From: Methanofollis tationis
GTDB taxonomy: Archaea > Halobacteriota > Methanomicrobia > Methanomicrobiales > Methanofollaceae
NCBI RefSeq assembly: GCF_013377755.1
Contig: NZ_JABXWR010000001.1
Location: 693,104 to 757,103, forward strand
Direction: 5' to 3'
DNA: 64,000 bases
The position numbers were made by a program, and so were the translations under genes. How positions within the stretch are numbered: the first letter of the stretch is position 1; each line of letters starts with the position of its first letter. Under the pieces are notes generated by a model. It saw nothing but the letters and a program-made list of their open reading frames with translations. It was not told the DNA's origin and did not search any database. Positions 36,097 through 43,602 of this stretch are shown here, piece by piece.

Positions 36097-36957
36097 TCAC
36101 CACGCATACACCCCTCCCCTCCCGAGGTACTGCCCCTCGTCAACATATGCCGAAACCCCGGACTCAAGCACCTCATCCAGGGAATATTTCCTGATCACCC
36201 GCCCGGTATCGGTCTTCACGCGGCCACCCGGTGTGACCATGAAATACGACCCCTCGATCATCGCCGAGGACTCAAACACCGGCAGGACACCGCCGCGCAG
36301 GACGACACCAGTATGACGGTCGGCAAAAGCCCTGAACTCCGCGTCGGTCACCGAGAGATCGGCCACCGCCCCGTCGTTCTCCCCCCTGATATGGAGCATC
36401 TGCAACACCTTCCAGCGGTCGGGATCGGTCCTCCTGATGAACCCGGTCATATCTTCCTCCCGGGAGAGGGCGGTGACCGTCGTATTGATCTTCAGCCTGA
36501 TCCCGGCCTCCCTGATCGCATCCGAGAGACGAATGCAGTGACCGACGTGCCGACCGTCTCCGCGGCCCAGGCGCACCTCGGTCTCCTCAGAGGCCGAATC
36601 CACCGAGAGGGCGATCCAGTCGATATACCCCCTCTCCATCCTGACCTGTTCCGGTGTCAGCCGCGACCCGTTCGTCGTGATCGAGACGGTCATCCCCAGG
36701 TCATGGGCGGCGCGGCAGTAATCAAAGAGCCGCGGATGGAGAAGCGGTTCCCCCCCGGCAAAATTGATCTTCTCCATCCCTGCATCGGCAAGACGGGTGA
36801 GGATCCTCTCTCCTTCAGAGAAAGAGACCGGTGTTTCCCCCAGGTTCCGCGCAAAACAGAACCTGCACGAATAGTTGCAGGCAGAGATCAGATGCCAGTT
36901 CACAGACCGGATCGTAGACGGCGCGAGCATATACTGTGGTTCTATCAGGAAAACCAT
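36097..36957 (-). CDS. Prokaryotic viperin (radical SAM, ddh-nucleotide synthase family)
   Basis: About 286 residues from ATG 36,957; ATG 36,930 is also possible. The upstream start at 37,032 would run through a palindromic regulatory site and is rejected. It has the radical-SAM motif CNYSCRFC (CX3CX2C). Viperin-specific blocks align with the animal protein: SVNWHLISACNYSC, GMEKINFAGGEPLLHP, ALSVDSASEETEVRLGRG, KINTTVTALSREEDM, DRWKVLQMLHIRGEN and the C-terminal LGRGGVYAW. Viperins convert CTP (in some prokaryotes GTP or UTP) to 3'-deoxy-3',4'-didehydro chain terminators that stop viral RNA polymerases. The conserved C-terminal motif separates it from QueE and other small radical-SAM enzymes. 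It is divergent from a CARF-HTH gene. Confidence 0.88.
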   Translation of the reverse strand: MVFLIEPQYMLAPSTIRSVNWHLISACNYSCRFCFARNLGETPVSFSEGERILTRLADAGMEKINFAGGEPLLHPRLFDYCRAAHDLGMTVSITTNGSRLTPEQVRMERGYIDWIALSVDSASEETEVRLGRGDGRHVGHCIRLSDAIREAGIRLKINTTVTALSREEDMTGFIRRTDPDRWKVLQMLHIRGENDGAVADLSVTDAEFRAFADRHTGVVLRGGVLPVFESSAMIEGSYFMVTPGGRVKTDTGRVIRKYSLDEVLESGVSAYVDEGQYLGRGGVYAW

Positions 36958-36970
36958 CAGGGTAATCCGA

Positions 36971-36996
36971 AATTGTTTCAAAAATCGGAAACAATT
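36971..36996. promoter_or_regulatory. Perfect palindrome between viperin and the CARF-HTH gene (putative operator)
   Basis: AATTGTTTC (36,971-36,979) and GAAACAATT (36,988-36,996) form a 9+9 perfect inverted repeat with an 8-nt spacer. It starts 14 nt upstream of the viperin ATG and ends 26 nt before the CARF ATG. AT-rich TATA-like sequences overlap its edge in both directions (AATTTATC rightward, GATAAATT leftward). A dimeric winged-helix regulator bound here would control both genes. Its size and symmetry suit the neighbouring HTH protein. Confidence 0.65.
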
Positions 36997-37022
36997 TATC
37001 TCCGCCTGTGCATTTTCTGGAT

Positions 37023-38000
37023 ATGCCCGCACCGCACCTCCTCTTCATCAGCGCAGGGGAGCACATCCACGAAACATTTCCAGCCTGCATCAAAAACCTG
37101 AAAGAGATCACCCACGCCGTCGTCGTTGTGGAGGAGAGCGTCTATCACGACCTCCAGGGAGACCAGGTGCATATGAAGACGGTAAAGCCCCAGATCAGGG
37201 AGGCGATCCAGGGAGTACAGGCGATCTGCGACTCGATGAACATCGCCTTCAGCGAGATCAGGACAGAAGACACCCGGATCAACGCGATCCGTGACGCCGT
37301 CCTCACCGTCACCCGCCAATACCCGGCGGCGCGCATCTCCTTCAACCTGAGCGGCGGGACAAAGATGCTCTCCCTCTCCCTCTTCATCATGGCGCTCTGG
37401 CTCGACGCGCAGGTCTACCTGACGCCGAGAAACGACCAGATCGAGCAGATCCTCATCCCACAGATGCATCTCGACGAGATCAGGAGGAACCCCAACTACC
37501 CTGAAGCCCTCCAAACACTCTCCGTCGCCCCGGGCGAATGGATGACCCGCCAGAATTTTGCCAGGGCATTTAAATACAAACCCTCCCGTCTCCCTGGCGA
37601 CGAAAAGACGAAACGGACCCCGAACCGCGGGACCATCACCAGGATCCTCCAGCAACTCATCGACTGGGGGCTTATCGAAGAGTCGTTCTGCGATAAGAGC
37701 AAAAAGGCAAAACAGTACCGCCTGACACCCCACGGCGAATTTGCGCAGAAGATGCTCAGGGCCGAAGGCGGAAATGGTACCCCGGAACAGATATATTTGC
37801 AACTTTTTGAAACTATTTCAGGGTACCATTACCGGCACCTCCCCCCAACCCTCAATAAAGGAGGTGAACAGATGGGAAAGAAAGGCTCCATGACCCCCGG
37901 TGCGGCAAGCCGGATCCAGTCCTCGGCCGACCGGAGCGGCACCAACCAGGGCTTCAAGTCCAGGGCGATGTCCTCGGCTGCAAAGAGCAGCAAAAAATAA
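37023..38000 (+). CDS. CARF-domain transcriptional regulator with C-terminal winged helix
   Basis: About 325 residues from ATG 37,023; GTG 37,008 is an alternative. The N-terminal half is a CARF-type Rossmann domain: HLLFISAGEHIHETFPACI, a VVVVEESV strand and the ligand-site motif FNLSGGTKMLSLSLFIMA (about residue 111). About residues 165-265 are a winged helix (MTRQNFARAFKYK, TITRILQQLIDWGLIEE, KAKQYRLTPHGEF). This is the plan of Csa3/DUF6293-type regulators that bind cyclic oligonucleotides or related ligands. There is no stop before 38,000, so the frame also runs through a small SMP-like protein that has its own ribosome-binding site. It could be a natural fusion or an in-frame overlap. 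Confidence 0.8.
   Translation: MPAPHLLFISAGEHIHETFPACIKNLKEITHAVVVVEESVYHDLQGDQVHMKTVKPQIREAIQGVQAICDSMNIAFSEIRTEDTRINAIRDAVLTVTRQYPAARISFNLSGGTKMLSLSLFIMALWLDAQVYLTPRNDQIEQILIPQMHLDEIRRNPNYPEALQTLSVAPGEWMTRQNFARAFKYKPSRLPGDEKTKRTPNRGTITRILQQLIDWGLIEESFCDKSKKAKQYRLTPHGEFAQKMLRAEGGNGTPEQIYLQLFETISGYHYRHLPPTLNKGGEQMGKKGSMTPGAASRIQSSADRSGTNQGFKSRAMSSAAKSSKK
37773..37830. repeat. 10-nt perfect inverted repeat near the end of the CARF gene
   Basis: AATGGTACCC (37,773-37,782) and GGGTACCATT (37,821-37,830) flank a 38-nt AT-rich loop that also holds GAAACTATTTC, similar to one half of the upstream operator. It lies just 5' of the SMP-like gene's ribosome-binding site. It could be a second regulatory site or the scar of a small insertion. 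Confidence 0.45.
37872..38000 (+). CDS. Small SMP-like basic protein nested in frame at the 3' end of the CARF gene
   Basis: 42 residues, opening MGKKGSMTPGAASRIQSS and continuing with DRSGTNQGF and SRAMSSAA. This matches the widespread small stress-associated seed-maturation-protein-like family found alone in bacteria and methanogens (family recalled from pattern). GGAGGTGA lies 5 nt upstream of ATG 37,872, the strongest ribosome-binding site in the neighbourhood, so independent translation is likely. It is in the same frame as the CARF ORF with no stop between. Confidence 0.65.
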   Translation: MGKKGSMTPGAASRIQSSADRSGTNQGFKSRAMSSAAKSSKK

Positions 38001-38094
38001 CCCTATTTTTTAGAACAGGTCATCCATTTGCCATATAATCACGGCATTATTCAGAACCCTTATCGTATAGAACAATAACCATTATCTATCTTCC

Positions 38095-41000
38095 ATGACC
38101 CCTTCCAGATTCGACCCGATGCAGGCCCTGGATACCATCTCCTGGGCATACCGCACATTTGTCAGTTCATTCCAGAAATTCAAAAATCCCGTCATCAAAG
38201 ACTGGATCGACGAACGGATCACAGAAGGCTCCCTCCTCTATAAAGGTCCATACATCGAACTGGCCCGCAGGTACGCCCCCGGCGACACCTTCGAGACCCT
38301 CGTCAGGGAAGAGATCATCCACCCCGCCACCCCGCGCTGCTTCTCCAGAGACCCCGAAGACCCTGACGCCCCTCCCGTCCACCTCTACCGCCACCAGAGC
38401 GATGCCATCCGCTCGATCATCAAAGGGCAGAACACCGTCATCACCTCGGGCACCGGATCTGGCAAATCCTTCTGCTTCTCCATCCCCGTCGTCTCCACCG
38501 CCCTTACGATGCAGGACCAGGGCCTCACCGGCATAAAAGCGATCTTCGTCTACCCGATGAACGCCCTCGCCAACTCCCAGTACGACGACCTCGCCCTCAG
38601 ACTCAGGGGCTCTGGCCTGAAGATCGCCATATACACCGGCGACACCCCGCACACCCGCGACGAAGCCCTCATCTCCTACCGTGAACGCACCGGCAGGACA
38701 GCCCCCTACGACAGCGAACTCATCTCCCGCGAAGAGATCAAACGCTCCCCGCCAGACATCCTGATCACCAACTACGTGATGCTCGAGTACATTCTCACCC
38801 GGTTCGAGGACAAAATCCTCTTCCCCGAAGAGAACCTCGGCATCCTCAAATACCTCGTCCTCGACGAGATCCACACCTACACCGGCAAAAAAGGCGCCGA
38901 CACCGCATACCTGATCAGGCGTCTCAAAGAGCACACAGGCACCGCCGGCACCCTCAGGTGCATCGGCACCAGTGCAACCGTACGCGAAGGCGAAGGCGAA
39001 AAATCAGGCGAAGCCATCGCCCTCTTCGCCGCAAAACTCTTCGGCGAACCCTTCGACCGCACCGCCGTCATCGCCGAGACCTTTCTCCGCCCCCCCCGCG
39101 GCACCGGCAGCAAACTCCCTGACCGCGTCCTGGTCCCCGAAACCTTCGACCGGGTACACGACCTGAACCCCGCGTACCTCAAAGACCTCGCTGAAGACCT
39201 CACCGGCGAACCCCTCGGGATCGGCAACCCATCCCCCGCATACCTCGGTGAAACCCTCGGCTCCCAGCGGACCATCCAGTTCATCGAAGACCAGCTCGCC
39301 GAAGAACCCAGGAGCATCCCCGACCTGATCCGCACCTACCGCGCCGAGGTCCGGCAGAACGCCACCTACGAAGAGGCAGCGCGTGAGATCATGGCCGCCT
39401 TCATCATGGGCATGTACGGTGAGATCCCCGTCGGCAACACCCTCCAGAAACGCTTCATCCCGAAGGTCCACATGTACTTCTCCCAGGGCAGAGAGATCAA
39501 GACCTGCCTCTCCCGCGACGGCCCGCACCTCCACGACGCCGGCGAAGTCACCTGCCCGCGGTGTGCAGAGAGAGACAGAACCCGTATCACCTTTCCCATG
39601 GTATTCTGCCGGGCATGCGGCCAGGAATACTACTCGGTCGAACTCCTCCCCGACAACACGCTCAGACCGCGCGACCTCGACACCCCTGCAAGCGAAGGTG
39701 AAGCCCTCTACCTCTACAAAGGGGAGTTCGGGGAAGACAGAGCAGCCCCGCCTGAATGGTGGTGTGACAAATCCGGTGAGGTAAAGGAGAGATACCGCAC
39801 CTTCGTCACCCCCAGAACCGGCACCTACTGCCCTGACTGCAACACCCTCTATATCGACGGGGAAAAGAACGACCCCTGCCTCTGCGCCGAGAAGATCCGC
39901 GTCACCCTCATCCCCATGCCCTTCCGCTTCTGTCCAGGCGAAGGCTGCGGTGTCTCCTATGACCTGAGAACGCGGCGAGAGTTCAACAAACTCTTCTCCT
40001 TCGGCACCGTCGGGCGATCGACCGCCACCGACATCCTCGTCTCAAACATGCTCACAACCCTCCCTGAATCCGAGCAGAAAGTCATCGCCTTCTCAGACAA
40101 CCGGCAGGACACCGCCCTCCAGGCCGCCCACATGAACAACATCCAGAAGCGGATCCACTTCAGAAGAGGTCTCTACCACACCCTCAAAGAGACCGGCGGT
40201 CCCCTCCCCCTCCTCGAAGCAGGGGACGAGATCTTCAACACCCTCTCCAGACACCATTCAGACGGAGCGCTGCCTGCCTTTGAGAACGATCCCGGTTCGG
40301 GCAGGATGCGGAGAAACTCCCGGGCCGAACCCATATACCGGAAATACCTCCTGATGAACACCCTCCTCGAGATGGGCTCAACCCGGCAGAAAAACCAGCC
40401 GAACCTCGAGGACGTCGGGCTCCTCAAGGTAACCTACGCCGGTCTGAACGAGATCGCCGCCGACACCTCCCTCTGGGAGACGAACCCCGCCCTCTCCTCG
40501 ATCCTCGCAGAACAGCGGGAAGACTACCTCAGGGGCTTCCTGGACATCATGCGCCACAATCTTGCGATCTCATCCGATTTCTTCACACGTCCCTACGAAT
40601 TCGCCGAGAGCATAGAACGTTTCCTCAACCCGGACATCCTCTTCCACAACGAACTCCTCTCGACGCGCCCGACCGGTTACAGCGACGACGCCAGCAGAAA
40701 CACACCCTACGCCACCGTCTACCGCCTCAGTCACCCCGGCGGCTCACTGGTCAAATGGACAAAAAAAGCGCTGAAAATCGACAACACCGAAGAGGCGCAG
40801 CAGATCATCTCGCTCGTTGAAGAAACACTCTGCAACGAAAAAGGGTTGAAAAAAGAGAAAATCCACTGGACCGGCACAATAACCATGATCAACCCGGAGA
40901 TCATCGACCTCAACCTTGCAGACCCTCAACAGGCAAACGTCTGCCGGAAATGCGGTCAGGTACACCACTTCAACGAACTCAACCTCTGCATAAACCCCAA

Positions 41001-43461
41001 CTGCACCGACCTCATCACCCGCGACCTCTCTGAAAACTACTTCGGGATCGAATACACACGGCCATTCCGCGAGGCGGTCCCGCTCCACGCCGAGGAGCAC
41101 AGTGGCCAGATCGACGGGGAAACCCGGAAAAAACTGGAGACACGCTTCAGGGATCAGAACAACAACCTCAACGTGATCGTATGCACCCCCACAATGGAAC
41201 TCGGGATCGACATCGGCACCCTCTCAGCGGTCTACCTGAGAAACGTCCCGCCCTCTCCCTCCAACTATGCGCAACGCGCCGGGCGTGCCGGCCGAAAATC
41301 ACAGGCATCCATGATCCTCACCTTCTGTGGCGTTGGATCCCACCGCGGCCCGCACGACCAGTACTTCTACCGCTACCCGGCCAAGATGATCTCGGGAAAA
41401 ATATCTCCACCTCGTTTCCTGATGGACAACCGGATGCTGATCCAGGCCCATATCCACGCCCTCATCCTTGAGATCATCACCCTCAAAATCCCGCAGAAGA
41501 TCGATGGCATCCTCGATTTCGAGAAAGAAAACCTCCCGATGTTCCAGGACGCCGACACCCCCGCCGACACCGAAAACCTCAGCAAGACCCGTCTGTCTGA
41601 GATGGTCGAAACACACAGAGACCGCATCCTCACCGCCGTGGAAAACGTCCTGGCAGAAGAGATGCAGTCCCTCGAATGGCTCGACACCCCGTTCATCACA
41701 CGGACCGTCGATTCGTTCATCATCTCATTCGATGGCGCATTCAATCTCTTCAGGAGCGAATATTCGGCGCTGCTCCGCGAACATGAAGAGATCAACATGT
41801 TCATGCAGAGAGGGCGGATCACCGACAGGCAGCGGGGGGCGTACCAACGGAGACGGGCCTCCATCGAGAGAAAACTCGATAACATGAGAAACGGTGGCGG
41901 AGACTTCACAACCTACCGCTACCTCGCCTCACAGGGTTTCCTTCCAAACTATGGCTTCCCCACCCAGGTCACATCTCTCGCTATCAACTATAAGGGTATA
42001 TTCGGAGCAGAAGAAGCAGAACTGAAGAGAGACCGGAACATCGCCCTGGTTGAATACGCCCCTGGAAACAGTGTATACTTCAGCGGGAACCGGTACTCCA
42101 TCAGAACCCCGCGGCTGAGAACCGAGAACAACCAGCCCGCGATGAGTTCGATCCTCATCTGTCCGTCCTGCTCAGCGGTCTACCTCGATGAGCGCGAGAT
42201 CGCCATGACCGGGGGCGCCTGCAGAAGTTGCGGCTCCTCGCTCGAGCACGTGGACCCCAACCACGCCGCCATCGAGATGCCCGACCAGCTTGCAGAGTCG
42301 CGCTCGATGATCACCAGCGACGAGGAGGAGCGCCAGCGCCTCGGCTATCAGGTCACCCGCCACTACACGCCCTCAACAACCCGCCAGTTCTTCGCGGCCG
42401 GGGATCTCGAAGCCCCCCTGATCTGCATCTCCTATGACCATGCAGGCAAGATCATCAGCGTCAACCATGGCCCCATACCCTCAGACAGGGACGAGCCTGT
42501 ATCTGGATTTACACTCTGCACTGCCTGCAACCGCTGGATTTTCGGGAAAAACGGCGTGCAAGAACACCTGGACTCAACGAACGAGACGAAGCGGTGCTGG
42601 AGACGCGGCACAGAGGAGAACATCATCAGAAACATCGTTCTCTACACCGACACCCGGCATGACGTGATCAAAATCGATGTGCCGGTCCCTCCTGACAGCG
42701 AGGGCAACCCTCTTGATAAAGAGTTGTACACCTCCTTCTTTGCCACACTCGCGCAGGCGATCATCGAAGGCGTCCAGATCAGCATGAATGTCGATATGGA
42801 CGAGGTGCGCTACTTCCTGATGCCCGATCCCGGGGACAGAACAAAGTCCAGCATCATCATTTATGAGACCTCAGAAGGCGGGGCAGGGATTCTCGAATCG
42901 ATCTTCAACCGCTCCGCCTTCCACGAGGTAATCAGGCAGGCGCTGACCATCCTCCATGAATACGACGAGAAAAAATGCGATCGGGCATGCTATGAATGCC
43001 TGTGCAACTACTACAACCAGTACGACCATGACAAGTTCGACAGAAAACTTGTGCTCCCCCTCCTCCGCAGGATCTTGACCGCAGATGTCCGCCGTGTCGC
43101 CGACTCCTCCCCTTCGACGAAGGCCGCGCTTGAGAAACTCCTTGCTACCTGTGAATCCTCCTTTGAGAGAGAGATTCTGGAGAAGATATACGAGGCAGGC
43201 CTTCCCCTTCCTGATGGCGGGCAGGAGCCCATCGCAGAAGGCGATGAGATCGTCGCCCGCCCAGATTTTATCTACAGAAGCAGCGGGCACACCATCGCGA
43301 TCTTTGTCGACGGCCCTGACCATGACACAGACGCTCAGAGACGCGACGATGAGAAAAAGAGGGACCGACTGGACCTGATGGGCTACACGGTCTTTGCCAT
43401 ATCATACCGGGATGAAGAGGACAGATGGATCAACGCCCTCTCTGAACTGCTGTATCAGTGA
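38095..43461 (+). CDS. MrfA/DrmA-B-like DEAD/DEAH helicase (DUF1998) fused to a Vsr/DUF559-like nuclease
   Basis: A 1788-residue protein. Lobe 1 has HRHQSDAIRSI, Walker A TSGTGSGKS (about 117-125) and DEIH (about 257). Cysteine pairs at about 485-510 (CPRCAE, CRACG) and 578-600 (CPDC, CLC) suggest zinc ribbons. Lobe 2 at about 1027-1075 has CTPTMELGIDIG and NYAQRAGRAGR. The DUF1998 part (about 1568-1660) ends in the metal-site motif CDRACYECLCNYYNQ. The final 110 residues (ARPDFIYRSSG, IFVDGPDHD, KRDRLDLMGYTVFAI) look like a Vsr/DUF559 PD-(D/E)XK-type nuclease. MrfA-type helicases act in repair and in DISARM and related defence; a single-chain nuclease fusion would unwind and cut. Confidence 0.85.
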   Translation: MTPSRFDPMQALDTISWAYRTFVSSFQKFKNPVIKDWIDERITEGSLLYKGPYIELARRYAPGDTFETLVREEIIHPATPRCFSRDPEDPDAPPVHLYRHQSDAIRSIIKGQNTVITSGTGSGKSFCFSIPVVSTALTMQDQGLTGIKAIFVYPMNALANSQYDDLALRLRGSGLKIAIYTGDTPHTRDEALISYRERTGRTAPYDSELISREEIKRSPPDILITNYVMLEYILTRFEDKILFPEENLGILKYLVLDEIHTYTGKKGADTAYLIRRLKEHTGTAGTLRCIGTSATVREGEGEKSGEAIALFAAKLFGEPFDRTAVIAETFLRPPRGTGSKLPDRVLVPETFDRVHDLNPAYLKDLAEDLTGEPLGIGNPSPAYLGETLGSQRTIQFIEDQLAEEPRSIPDLIRTYRAEVRQNATYEEAAREIMAAFIMGMYGEIPVGNTLQKRFIPKVHMYFSQGREIKTCLSRDGPHLHDAGEVTCPRCAERDRTRITFPMVFCRACGQEYYSVELLPDNTLRPRDLDTPASEGEALYLYKGEFGEDRAAPPEWWCDKSGEVKERYRTFVTPRTGTYCPDCNTLYIDGEKNDPCLCAEKIRVTLIPMPFRFCPGEGCGVSYDLRTRREFNKLFSFGTVGRSTATDILVSNMLTTLPESEQKVIAFSDNRQDTALQAAHMNNIQKRIHFRRGLYHTLKETGGPLPLLEAGDEIFNTLSRHHSDGALPAFENDPGSGRMRRNSRAEPIYRKYLLMNTLLEMGSTRQKNQPNLEDVGLLKVTYAGLNEIAADTSLWETNPALSSILAEQREDYLRGFLDIMRHNLAISSDFFTRPYEFAESIERFLNPDILFHNELLSTRPTGYSDDASRNTPYATVYRLSHPGGSLVKWTKKALKIDNTEEAQQIISLVEETLCNEKGLKKEKIHWTGTITMINPEIIDLNLADPQQANVCRKCGQVHHFNELNLCINPNCTDLITRDLSENYFGIEYTRPFREAVPLHAEEHSGQIDGETRKKLETRFRDQNNNLNVIVCTPTMELGIDIGTLSAVYLRNVPPSPSNYAQRAGRAGRKSQASMILTFCGVGSHRGPHDQYFYRYPAKMISGKISPPRFLMDNRMLIQAHIHALILEIITLKIPQKIDGILDFEKENLPMFQDADTPADTENLSKTRLSEMVETHRDRILTAVENVLAEEMQSLEWLDTPFITRTVDSFIISFDGAFNLFRSEYSALLREHEEINMFMQRGRITDRQRGAYQRRRASIERKLDNMRNGGGDFTTYRYLASQGFLPNYGFPTQVTSLAINYKGIFGAEEAELKRDRNIALVEYAPGNSVYFSGNRYSIRTPRLRTENNQPAMSSILICPSCSAVYLDEREIAMTGGACRSCGSSLEHVDPNHAAIEMPDQLAESRSMITSDEEERQRLGYQVTRHYTPSTTRQFFAAGDLEAPLICISYDHAGKIISVNHGPIPSDRDEPVSGFTLCTACNRWIFGKNGVQEHLDSTNETKRCWRRGTEENIIRNIVLYTDTRHDVIKIDVPVPPDSEGNPLDKELYTSFFATLAQAIIEGVQISMNVDMDEVRYFLMPDPGDRTKSSIIIYETSEGGAGILESIFNRSAFHEVIRQALTILHEYDEKKCDRACYECLCNYYNQYDHDKFDRKLVLPLLRRILTADVRRVADSSPSTKAALEKLLATCESSFEREILEKIYEAGLPLPDGGQEPIAEGDEIVARPDFIYRSSGHTIAIFVDGPDHDTDAQRRDDEKKRDRLDLMGYTVFAISYRDEEDRWINALSELLYQ

Positions 43462-43602
43462 CCATAACCCGAAATCATTCCTTTTTTCAGCGATGGCATG
43501 CCCGCCTCCTGACCGCAGCCGGTACACTGGAGGGTTTCTGGAAGGGTGGATCGGATCAAAAGATCATTATCTTTCTGGAAGCCTGGATCACGATCCTCGA
43601 GA

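Noticed and set aside
36097-37032. Radical-SAM gene as QueE or as part of a Dpd deazaguanine system
   Set aside because: The C-terminal GGVYAW, KINTTV and RWKVLQ blocks and GMEKINFAGGEP match viperin, and no dpd, queC, queD or folE genes are nearby.
36958-37032. N-terminal extension of viperin to ATG 37,032
   Set aside because: It would translate through the palindrome and overlap the divergent CARF gene; the added residues do not resemble viperin N-termini.
37023-38000. CRISPR-Cas locus because of the CARF gene
   Set aside because: No cas1, cas2, cas10 or other cas gene and no spaced repeats were found anywhere in the window.
23907-43461. Complete DISARM system
   Set aside because: DrmD-like, DrmMI-like and a DUF1998 helicase are present, but there is no phospholipase-D DrmC, the DrmA/DrmB split is absent, and the helicase is separated by unrelated operons. 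Called DISARM-like parts only.
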